From JANOXC01 sp031418215 (GTDB taxonomy: Bacteria > Bacteroidota > Bacteroidia > AKYH767-A > OLB10), in assembly GCA_031418215.1 (NCBI GenBank), contig JANOXC010000022.1, forward strand, positions 1 to 19,324: a stretch of 19,324 bases of DNA, written 5' to 3'. Positions 7,093-15,500 of this stretch are shown here, piece after piece. The notes beneath the pieces are model-generated. The model searched no databases, was not told the DNA's origin, and saw only the letters and a list, made by a program, of their open reading frames with translations. Position 1 is the first letter of the stretch. Each line of letters begins with the position of its first letter. Both the position numbers and the translations under genes were made by a program.

Positions 7093-7806
7093 ATGCGTAG
7101 GAAGAGATTTATTATTCTATTATTTACTTGCTGTTTTTATTCTTTATTGATTAGCGCACAGCAAATTCAATTGAAGGGTCAAATATTTGATGTGGATGAT
7201 GAACGTATTCCAGTTCCTGCTTGTATTGTTGTTAACATGCGTACGCAACAAGGCATGTTGGCTGATGAGAGCGGGATGTTTACTATCAATGTTTATAAAT
7301 CAGATACATTGGCGTTTCGCAACATCGGATACCAACTAAAATTTGTGCATCTTAAGGATTCAATCATTGTGCCGGGCTTTAAGTTAAATGTGAAACTTAA
7401 AAAACAAGCTTATATGGTGCAGGAAGTTATGATCATGTCTCAGCGTGGATTGAATAGTATTGAGAATGATGTTCAGAAACTTGGCTATGATGAAAGCAAG
7501 TATAAGTTACAAGGTATTGATGCCATTCAAAGCCCCATTACTGCATTGTACCAGGCATTTAGCAGAAAAGAACGAAGCAGGCGTGAAGTAGCATTTATGC
7601 TGAATGAAGATGAAAGAAGAACGCTGTTAAGGGAGTTGTTGCATTATTATATTTCAGCTGGGTATATTTATCTTCCGGCCGATGAGTATGATCATTTCAT
7701 TAATTATTGCGGAATCAATGAAGCACAGCTAAAAACATTAACGCAATATGAAATGGCTGTTTATGTAAAACGTAAGTTGGAGTTATATAATCAAAGAAGA
7801 AATTGA
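7093..7806 (+). CDS. periplasmic carboxypeptidase-regulatory-like domain protein
   Basis: A 237-residue exported protein. The signal peptide is about residues 1-22 (hydrophobic core FIILLFTCCFYSLLI, likely cut after SA). Residues about 26-105 resemble the carboxypeptidase regulatory-like beta-sandwich widespread in Bacteroidota: IQLKGQIFDVDDERIPVPACIVV, then GMLADESGMFTINVYKSDTLAFRNIGY. The remainder is helical and charged, including AFSRKERSRREVAFMLNEDERRTLLREL and a Tyr-rich part, with no known catalytic motif. The same two-part layout occurs in many unstudied Bacteroidota proteins. It sits 6 bp after folC and is likely the tail of that operon. Export is well supported; function is unknown. 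Confidence 0.8.
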   Translation: MRRKRFIILLFTCCFYSLLISAQQIQLKGQIFDVDDERIPVPACIVVNMRTQQGMLADESGMFTINVYKSDTLAFRNIGYQLKFVHLKDSIIVPGFKLNVKLKKQAYMVQEVMIMSQRGLNSIENDVQKLGYDESKYKLQGIDAIQSPITALYQAFSRKERSRREVAFMLNEDERRTLLRELLHYYISAGYIYLPADEYDHFINYCGINEAQLKTLTQYEMAVYVKRKLELYNQRRN

Positions 7807-7836
7807 TTTTCTAATTTAAGAAATTTGTTTTATTTT

Positions 7837-9078
7837 ATGAATGAAGTTGCAAAAAGAATTCTGATCATTTCCTATATTTTTCCGCCTTTTCCCGGAATAG
7901 GAGGAAGAAGGTGGGCTAAGTTTGCCAAATACCTGACAAGAGAAGGGTATGAAGTTCATTTGATATGTGCCGTGTCCAAAGTAATGGAGAAATCTGTATG
8001 GATGCAAGATGTGATGGACAATAAAAATTTGTTCATTCATACAGTAGATGCCTTTTATCCAACAGTATTCACCCGTAAAAGTGCTAATATTTTTGAAAAG
8101 TTAATATATAAATTTTGGCAGATAGCCACTTCTTTTTTGTACCATGGATATATATATGACAAGGCTATTTATTCAGGAAACAAATTTTCAGTCAAAGCAA
8201 AGGAGGTGATCGGACACTATCAAATTCAAAACGTTGTTGTTACAGGTGCTCCATTCAGGTTGGTCTATTACATTTCCCGTTTGAGGAAACAATGGCCGCA
8301 ATTCAGGTTATTCGCTGATTTTCGTGATCCCTGGACTTGGGAGCCAATGAGTCATTATCAGCAACTAAGTAAAAAGAAATTGGATTATGAGAGGAAGTTG
8401 GAAGCTTTTGTAATTAAAAATGCGGACACGATCTTGGTTCCTACGAAAATAATGCAGGAGCATTTGCAAATTACATTTCCCGAATACCAAAAGAAATGTT
8501 TGGTCCTTCCGCATGCCTGGGATGTGGATGAAATTAAACCCAATTTTAAGATTAATGAACAAACCATACGTCTTATTTGGTATGGCACGCTTTACAGCAA
8601 CCTGGAGTCTTATATAAAATTAGTTGCAAAAGAAATTAAAATAGCAAATGGAAAAATAATTTTAGATATTTTTTCTGATACTAATAATTACAAGGAATTG
8701 TTTGATGAGGCGGGAGCCTTGTCATGGGTGAATTACTATTCGCAACTGCCAAGCAGGGAGCTCTATTTATTGGTGAGGAATTATTATGCCGCTATTATTA
8801 TTAATAATGATACTGACAAGGACCATGTGTCAACGAAGTTTATTGAGCTGGCTGCATCTCAAACACCGATTATATATATTGCCAACAGCGGAGCGGCTGC
8901 TGATTTTGTTTCTGTAAATGATTTGGGGTGGCACCTGAACATCCATTTGATTTCCGGATTTTTTGATAAATTGCGAAATGGAACTTTGAATAAACCTTCA
9001 TCTAAGTTAGACATTGAGCAACTGTCATTCAAGAATGTAACAAGAGAATTAGTTAAATTGATGGAAGGCCAACACTGA
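7837..9078 (+). CDS. glycosyltransferase, GT4-like
   Basis: A 413-residue protein from the ATG at 7837; a TTG four codons earlier is rejected because the ATG places the usual N-terminus, RILIISYIFPPFPGIGGRRW, near residue 7. This start, followed by AKFAKYLTREGYEVHLIC, is typical of GT-B fold family 4 enzymes from Bacteroidota. The segment GAPFR followed by FADFRDPW (about residues 137-170) belongs to the N-terminal domain. The C-terminal domain has IRLIWYGTLYSN and KFIELAASQTPIIYIANSG, the expected sugar-nucleotide side. It would transfer a sugar in surface polysaccharide or glycan synthesis; donor and acceptor are unknown. It lies 30 bp after the preceding gene, in the same direction. Confidence 0.82.
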   Translation: MNEVAKRILIISYIFPPFPGIGGRRWAKFAKYLTREGYEVHLICAVSKVMEKSVWMQDVMDNKNLFIHTVDAFYPTVFTRKSANIFEKLIYKFWQIATSFLYHGYIYDKAIYSGNKFSVKAKEVIGHYQIQNVVVTGAPFRLVYYISRLRKQWPQFRLFADFRDPWTWEPMSHYQQLSKKKLDYERKLEAFVIKNADTILVPTKIMQEHLQITFPEYQKKCLVLPHAWDVDEIKPNFKINEQTIRLIWYGTLYSNLESYIKLVAKEIKIANGKIILDIFSDTNNYKELFDEAGALSWVNYYSQLPSRELYLLVRNYYAAIIINNDTDKDHVSTKFIELAASQTPIIYIANSGAAADFVSVNDLGWHLNIHLISGFFDKLRNGTLNKPSSKLDIEQLSFKNVTRELVKLMEGQH

Positions 9079-9171
9079 GAAGGAGGATTTTTATATTGCA
9101 AACTCAGTATTCAATATCTGCGTTTTGCCTTAGCGGGGAAGCGGCCTGACTGAAATGTGAATTGTTAAAAT

Positions 9172-9179
9172 TATCTTCG
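9172..9179 (+). promoter_or_regulatory. possible -7 box very close to a start codon
   Basis: TATCTTCG fits TAnnTTTG at seven of eight bases and ends only four bases before the ATG at 9184. If used, the transcript would be leaderless or nearly so. No proper -33 TTG is visible, so support is weak. Confidence 0.3.
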
Positions 9180-9183
9180 CACG

Positions 9184-10359
9184 ATGCGGGAGCAAAGACA
9201 GTTAGACCGGATTTACCAGTTATTAGAGAATTATAAGGGCGAATTGCCTTTGCAACATTATCTGCGAAATTATTTTCGACAACATCATGAAATGGGTGCC
9301 AATGACAGAAGATTGACTTCTCAGTTTATTTACAATTGGTATAGATTAGGAACAGCACTTCCAGATTTGAAAAAAGAAGAACGACTTGCTGTAGCCTCTT
9401 TTCTTGTTATGGATAAGGAGTCTTCATTATTCTCTTTTTTGCTGCAAAGCACGGCTTTAAATAATAACGCAGATTTAACGGCTCAATTAAGCATTAAATT
9501 GAGTGTTGTTCAGGAAGCATATCCCCAATTCAATTTGCAGGATGTTTTTCCATTTTTAAAATTGGCAAGTGAAAAGTTGAATATAACTTTTATGACGATG
9601 AATATATTAAAGCAACCGTATTTATGGCTGCGTGTTAAAAGAAATATGGAAACGCCTTTTATTACTTGTCTGGAAAGTAATAGTATCCAATATGTAAAGC
9701 AAGGTGTTGCTGTCGGAATTAGAAATTCAACGGATTTATCAAAAATTCCCGGGCTAAATCCTAGTTGGTATGAAGTGCAGGATTATAGTTCACAATTAAC
9801 AGGAAATTATTTCAAACCGCAAAAAGGCGATCATTGGTATGACTGCTGTGCTGCTTCAGGAGGGAAAAGCTTGCTTCTTCATGGTTTGGAACCCGGCATT
9901 TCACTTACAGTAAGTGACAACAGGGAGAAAATATTATCCAATTTGAAAACGCGCTTTGAAAAAAACGGCATCATCAATTATAAAATGGAATTGGTTGACC
10001 TGGGAAACATGATTCCTAAAACAATTTCTCAAAATCAATTTGATGGCATCATCGCCGATATACCATGCACCGGCTCAGGAACGTGGTCGCGATCACCGGA
10101 ACACATTAGTTTTTTTAATGAGGCCGATTTATTAATGTATACGGAACGCCAAAAGAAGATTATCAGCCATGTTTCGCCATTGCTTAAAGCGGGAAAGCCA
10201 CTCATATATATTACCTGTTCAGTATTTAAGGCGGAAAATGAAGAAATGGTAGATTGGATTATTGAAAATTGTGATTTTGAGTTGGAGTCATCTGCTTTAA
10301 TTGAAGGTGCAGATTTCTATGCTGACACCATGTTTGTTGCAAGGCTCATAAAAAAATAA
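9184..10359 (+). CDS. RsmB/NOP2/Sun-type rRNA m5C methyltransferase
   Basis: A 391-residue SAM-dependent RNA methyltransferase. An N-terminal helical NusB-like part (about 1-130, with DRRLTSQFIYNWYRLG at 41-56) precedes a Rossmann methyltransferase domain. Motif I is YDCCAASGGKSLLL (219-232), and an acidic SAM-ribose contact lies at SDNREK (244-249). Motif IV is DIPCTGSG (292-299, Cys295) and motif VI is YITCSV (342-347, Cys345). The two cysteines are the pair used for catalysis and product release in m5C RNA methyltransferases. The layout is that of RsmB, which methylates C967 of 16S rRNA, though a related rRNA or tRNA target cannot be excluded. It is convergent with the coiled-coil gene, 20 bp apart. 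Confidence 0.9.
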   Translation: MREQRQLDRIYQLLENYKGELPLQHYLRNYFRQHHEMGANDRRLTSQFIYNWYRLGTALPDLKKEERLAVASFLVMDKESSLFSFLLQSTALNNNADLTAQLSIKLSVVQEAYPQFNLQDVFPFLKLASEKLNITFMTMNILKQPYLWLRVKRNMETPFITCLESNSIQYVKQGVAVGIRNSTDLSKIPGLNPSWYEVQDYSSQLTGNYFKPQKGDHWYDCCAASGGKSLLLHGLEPGISLTVSDNREKILSNLKTRFEKNGIINYKMELVDLGNMIPKTISQNQFDGIIADIPCTGSGTWSRSPEHISFFNEADLLMYTERQKKIISHVSPLLKAGKPLIYITCSVFKAENEEMVDWIIENCDFELESSALIEGADFYADTMFVARLIKK

Positions 10360-10379
10360 AAATGACAGTGAATAGCAGG

Positions 10380-11273
10380 TTATCTTAGATTGATTGAACT
10401 TGCACCACTGAATGCCCCATCAACATAAATTTCAACCATAAAGGTCCCACTGGAAAAAGGATGTTCCATGTCTTCCCAATTTAGGCAGATATTTTGTTTT
10501 GCATTAAGGTAATCTACCTCAATAGTACTTGTAAAAAGGATGTCTTCATTGCTGCCACTTTTCCTGAAGGTGCTGCTGCCTGTGCTTCTGTTGCCTAACA
10601 CTTTACCACCGGGTTCTACAATACGCAGGTAAATATTTTTGGTTCCCGGTTTGGCAAGGGTATTCTCCAATAAAGTAAAACAAACTTCTATTTTATTAGT
10701 TCGCTTAGCGATTGCAGTAGGGGCATATTTATTATTACTTCTTTTCTTGTAGGCGGTGATGTTGTAATATTCTGATTTAAGGACACCAGCTGTTGTAACA
10801 GTACTTTCAAGATTTTTTGTCAATGTTTCAACAGTAGAGGTGAGGTCATTTTTTTCTTTTTTCAACTGCTCATTCTCTACTAATAGGGCATCAATTTTTT
10901 CAAGATACTCTTCACGTAATTTTTTTAGCGCTGCCATTTCTGTTTGCAGTTTCTTATTCAATGAAGCACTAGTATGTTCCTCATGGATCAATAATTCTAT
11001 ACGGCCTTTTTGTAGATCAACCTTTGAATTTGCTTCAGTTAATAAGCTGTCCAAGCGGGTGGATATACCTTTGTATTGATTCAATTCCGAATAAGTGTCA
11101 TTCAGCTCTTTTTCAAGGTCCACACTTGAGGTGAGTAAACTATCTAGCTTAAGGTTATAATTTTGTTGCAGATTGTGAAAGTTTAAATATTGAAAAGCAT
11201 TAAACCCTAATGAAACTGCCAGTAATACCCATAAAATAATTATTGATTGTTTTTTTGTTTCCCGGTTTTGCAT
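10380..11273 (-). CDS. membrane-anchored coiled-coil protein with C-terminal beta domain
   Basis: A 297-residue protein. Basic residues at the N-terminus (MQNRETKKQ) precede one hydrophobic helix, about 11-30 (IIILWVLLAVSLGFNAFQYL), without a cleavage site or lipobox. So it is probably an N-terminal anchor with the rest in the periplasm. Residues about 33-160 form a long coiled coil rich in Leu, Glu and Lys heptads (for example LREEYLEKIDALLVENEQL). Residues about 165-297 look like a beta-sandwich (NKIEVCFTLLENTLAKPGTKNIYLRIVEPGG ... GTFMVEIYVDG), a C-terminal part found in many Bacteroidota proteins of unknown function. Any SMC-like name would be an artefact of the coiled coil. It is 111 bp downstream of tsaD on the same strand. 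No specific function can be assigned. Confidence 0.8.
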   Translation of the reverse strand: MQNRETKKQSIIILWVLLAVSLGFNAFQYLNFHNLQQNYNLKLDSLLTSSVDLEKELNDTYSELNQYKGISTRLDSLLTEANSKVDLQKGRIELLIHEEHTSASLNKKLQTEMAALKKLREEYLEKIDALLVENEQLKKEKNDLTSTVETLTKNLESTVTTAGVLKSEYYNITAYKKRSNNKYAPTAIAKRTNKIEVCFTLLENTLAKPGTKNIYLRIVEPGGKVLGNRSTGSSTFRKSGSNEDILFTSTIEVDYLNAKQNICLNWEDMEHPFSSGTFMVEIYVDGAFSGASSINLR

Positions 11274-11384
11274 GTAAGTTGATTCTAATTCTCAGTGAAT
11301 GTAGGGCCTATTGATATATCAAACGATAAGCTCCATCAAACATTCTTTAACGGTGTGTTGTTGATATCCACACTATATTTTTTG

Positions 11385-12416
11385 CTAAAAAGGATACCTG
11401 GCAACAGGAGTTGTTTCTTGAGATGAAAAGTCATTTTTCAGGTATTTGAAATAACCGCTTAGGGCAATCATGGCAGCATTATCGGTGCAGTATTCAAACT
11501 TTGGAATAAATACTTCCCAACCAGCCGACTCTTTCATTTCAAGTAATGTAGAACGAAGGCTGCTGTTAGCTGAAACACCACCTGCAATGGCTACCTTTTT
11601 GATTCCCGTTTGCTCAACTGCCATTTTTAATTTGTGCAACAGGACCTGCACGATGGTGTACTGGAAGGAAGCACAAATATCTGCAAGTGATTGGTCGACA
11701 AAATCAGGATTTACTGATTTCTGATCGCGGATAAAATATAGAAAGGATGTTTTTAATCCACTGAAACTATAATTCAAATCCGGCATAACTGGATGTGGAA
11801 ATTTATAGGCTAATGGATTTCCTGATTTTGCATGTTGATCAACCAATGGTCCTCCGGGATAGGGTAATCCTAAAATTTTAGCAGCTTTATCAAAAGCTTC
11901 CCCTGCAGCGTCATCCATGGTTTGTCCAATAACCGTCATATCAGTATGACTCATCACTTTAACAATTTGGGTATGGCCACCCGAAACAGTAAGGCATAAA
12001 AAAGGGAATGAAGGGGGTATGAAGGCTGTTTCATCCTTTCTGCTTGCAAAATTGGCAATTACATGGGCCTGCATATGGTTTACCTCAATGATGGGTATTC
12101 CTAAACCAAGGGCAAATGATTTTGCAAAAGAGGTACCCACAAGCAATGACCCCATTAACCCCGGACCACGTGTAAAAGCAACTGCATGCAACTGTCCTTT
12201 GTTTATTTTTGCCTGATTGAGAGCCTCGTGCACAACAGGAATAATATTTTGCTGATGCGCGCGTGAAGCCAACTCTGGAACAACGCCACCATAGGCTTCA
12301 TGCACCCGTTGCCCGGCAATAACGTTTGTAAGGATCTTGTCATTGCAGGATACGGCAGCTGAAGTATCATCGCAGGATGATTCAATACCAAGGATGTAAA
12401 CAGATTCAGTGTTCAT
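11385..12416 (-). CDS. tsaD: tRNA N6-threonylcarbamoyladenosine transferase TsaD
   Basis: A 343-residue protein, the normal family length, when read from the ATG at 12416. A longer frame reaching 12446 is rejected because the family begins near VYILGIESSCDDTSAAV. Metal-binding HMQAH (His114, His118) and the C-terminal CTDNAAM (Asp312) are present. So are the ASKHA nucleotide motifs SGGHTQ (145-150), DAAGEAFDKAAKILGLPYPGGP (169-190) and IAGGVSANSSLR (277-288). With TsaB, TsaC and TsaE it makes the t6A37 modification of tRNAs reading ANN codons. It is divergent from the TamB gene, a common pairing in Bacteroidota. A TACTTTTG box lies just upstream. Confidence 0.96.
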   Translation of the reverse strand: MNTESVYILGIESSCDDTSAAVSCNDKILTNVIAGQRVHEAYGGVVPELASRAHQQNIIPVVHEALNQAKINKGQLHAVAFTRGPGLMGSLLVGTSFAKSFALGLGIPIIEVNHMQAHVIANFASRKDETAFIPPSFPFLCLTVSGGHTQIVKVMSHTDMTVIGQTMDDAAGEAFDKAAKILGLPYPGGPLVDQHAKSGNPLAYKFPHPVMPDLNYSFSGLKTSFLYFIRDQKSVNPDFVDQSLADICASFQYTIVQVLLHKLKMAVEQTGIKKVAIAGGVSANSSLRSTLLEMKESAGWEVFIPKFEYCTDNAAMIALSGYFKYLKNDFSSQETTPVARYPF

Positions 12417-12427
12417 AACAAGCAATG

Positions 12428-12435
12428 CAAAAGTA
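12428..12435 (-). promoter_or_regulatory. -7 promoter box for tsaD
   Basis: On the minus strand the bases read TACTTTTG, an exact fit to TAnnTTTG, ending 11 bases before the tsaD ATG. Transcription would begin within a few bases of the start codon. No good -33 TTG is seen, so the match rests on the -7 box and position. Confidence 0.5.
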
Positions 12436-12557
12436 CTAATCGCCATTCATTTTTCGTTTTATTCGGACTTTATATATAAATCGTCATAAAGAGAGTTTAT
12501 ATTGTTTTAATTGCAGTTGCCATTCCGCTGATATTATTTTTTGCGGGGGCTGTTGCA

Positions 12558-15500
12558 TTGGTTAAAATTCCCGCTGTTCAAACTTGGGCAGTTCAGCGGA
12601 TCACAGCCTACCTTTCTGATGAATTACAAACGACGGTTTCCATTGATGGAGTAGAAATTCATTTATTCAGAAGCATTGCGCTCAGAGGATTATATATTGA
12701 AGACCTAAAGCATGACACCCTGCTTTATGCGCCGGTGTTGGATGCCAGTATTTCAGGTTTTAATTACGGTAAACGAAAACTGTTAATTTCCAGTGTTGAT
12801 TTGAATGATGCCCAAATCTATCTTCGCAGATATAAGGAAGTCAAAGGGTTGAATATCGACTTTTTAGCTGATTACTTTTCCTCCTCTTCATCAGACACAA
12901 CTGCTGCTAATTGGGACGTTAAATTGAATCGCGTGAACCTTGCCAATGCTGTTTTTTCTTATCGGGATTTCAGGTGGGATGATACTACTTCAGGAATAGA
13001 TTTTGAAGATATGCTGATTACGAATTTAAATCTGCAGGTTAACGATATTATTCCGCGGGGTGATTCCGTACTTTTTACAGTAACAAAGATGGCGGCAATG
13101 GAAAAAAGCGGATTCGTTTTGACTGACCTTAACGGAGAATTTTCCGCATCATCAAAACACCTAGGCGCAAGGGAATTAACTGTTCAAACGCAAAGCAGCA
13201 AGGTACATGGTAATGTTCGTTTGAATTTCGAATCGTGGGATGATTTTAATGATTTTATTCCCAAGGTCAGGCTGGAAACATCATTTGCAAAAAGTAAGAT
13301 GGCTTCAGAAGATATTAAATATTTCGCAAGTGATTTGATTGGACTAAAAAAAACGATTTCCTTTAAAGGAGATGTGCATGGCACCGTCAATAACCTAAAA
13401 GGAAAAAATCTGGAAATCATTTATACGCCTGAATGCTATTTCAAAGGCGATTTAAGCATGAATGGGTTGCCTGAAATAGAGGAGACTTTTATTGATATGA
13501 TGGCAACTGACCTTCGACTCAACAAAAAGGATGTGGAATCAATTCCAGCTTATCCTTTTGAAAGCGGTGAACTGATTTCATTGCCAAATAATTTGATTGC
13601 TTTGGGTACCATTCATTTTCAAGGGAAGTTCACCGGTTTTTATAACGATTTTGTAGCCTATGGTACAGCGACAACCGCAATTGGTTTTGTGTCGTCGGAT
13701 ATCAATTTCAAGGTTGGGAGTGGTAAAATTCCCGCTGCTTATTCAGGTAATATAATGACGCATCAATTTGATATAGGTAAACTGTTGCGGGTTGATCCGC
13801 TAGTAGGGGAAATCACCGCAAAGGTGAAAGTGAAGGGTCAGAGTTTAGCACTTGCAAAATTAGAAGCTGATCTGGTTGGTGATGTAAGCAGCATTGTGAT
13901 AAAAGGATATCAATATAGCGGTTTAGCCGTTAATGGGCACGTCTCTCGACGGTTGTTTACCGGAGCATTGAAAGTAGCCGATCCAAATGTAGACCTGGAT
14001 TTTAATGGCACGGTTGATTATTCTAAAGCAATGCCTGTATTTGATTTTACAGCTGATGTAAAAAATGCAAAACTTGGTACACTCAATCTAGTTAACGATG
14101 AAACGGCTGATTTTTCTACCAAAGCGGAATTACATTGTACCGGAAATAAGATTGATAATTTAGAAGGCACCTTGCAACTTACCAATACCAATTATATTCA
14201 TTTGTTACGGGGGATAACTATCAATAATTTATACATTGATGCCTCAACATCAAACAGTAAAAGAAATATTTTGCTTCAGTCGGATTTTGCAGATGCAACC
14301 ATGTCAGGCGATTTTCAATTGTCCTCTTTCTTTAATTCGGCCGCATTTGTCTTGAGTAAATATATTCCGGCTATTCCTGTTAATGTGGGTAAGCAAATGA
14401 CCTATCAGACTTTTGATTACCAGGTTAAATTAAAGGAAACAAGGGGCGTGCTTGATGTGTTTGTTCCTGAACTTTCCATACTGGCGGGAACAAAACTGGA
14501 AGGTGGTTTTAATACCAGAACAGAAGATTTTTCTGCCTTGCTTAAATCGGATGAGATTATATATAAAGGTATTCGCTTTACAGGATTAAATATAAGTGGT
14601 GTTACAGAGAAAAATTCGCTAAGGTTATATTTAAAGAATGAAGAATTGATAGTTAACGACAGCCTTAATTTTACAGATGTTGTATTGGCAGGATTAGCCA
14701 ACCGCGATTCTGCAGATTTCAATTTGGTGGTGGCAAATTCTGATTCTAGCCGCTCACGAATTAACTGGGGATTCAGTGTTAAGTTTCTTCCTTCCGGGTA
14801 CACCACAGTGAAGCTTCTCCCAAATGAATTTCTTTTGGAAAGAAAAGAATGGCAAATTGATCCTTCAAATTATATATTGTTTGACAATGCCGGAGTTTTG
14901 GTCAGCAATTTCAACTTCAGTTCCGGAAATCAGATGGTTTCCATCAATGGAATTATCGGGCAGGATTCTTCCTCCTCCGTTGATTTGAATTTGAAAGAGT
15001 TCAATACATCTTTATCAAGAAGAATCCTGAATATATATCATGCTGAAATTGGGGGTATTGCAAATGGAAATATAAAAATATCCTCACTCTTAAAGAATCC
15101 TGTTATTGAGTCAGATTTAAATGTAAAGGACCTGAGTTGGTTTGGCGATACACTAGGTGATGCTGATGTGGTAACCACATGGAATACATCCAAAAAGAGA
15201 ATAGAGATCAATGGTTTTGTAACACGTGGCGGGGAGAAGAATATTGCAGTGAATGGCGAATATTTAATAAAGGATAAAGATGAAATTCATTTTGATATTG
15301 AAATGCAGAAAACATATATTAAATCCTTTAGCCATTATCTTACAGGCATCTTTTCCGATCTTTCAGGTATTGCAAGCGGAAAGTTTGAACTATCCGGATT
15401 GGTCAGTGCGCCTCAATTAACTGGTGTTGCACAGTTACAGAAAGTGGGATTCAAAGTGGATTACCTGAATACCTATTATAATTTTTCCACTGATGTAACA

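Noticed and set aside
9073..9113. ACTGAG/CTCAGT inverted repeat after the glycosyltransferase gene
   Set aside because: Only six pairs across a loop of over 20 bases and no T run, so not a convincing terminator.
10380..11273. SMC or chromosome-segregation identity for the coiled-coil protein
   Set aside because: There is no ATPase or hinge; the similarity would come only from the coiled coil, and the N-terminal membrane helix argues against it.
12417..12446. Upstream extension of tsaD by ten codons
   Set aside because: It would overlap the TACTTTTG promoter box and give an N-terminus not found in the family; the ATG at 12416 gives the standard start.
14417..14806. 129-codon minus-strand frame inside tamB
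   Set aside because: It lies wholly opposite a well-supported TamB frame, has no recognisable motif and low-complexity content expected of an antisense shadow.
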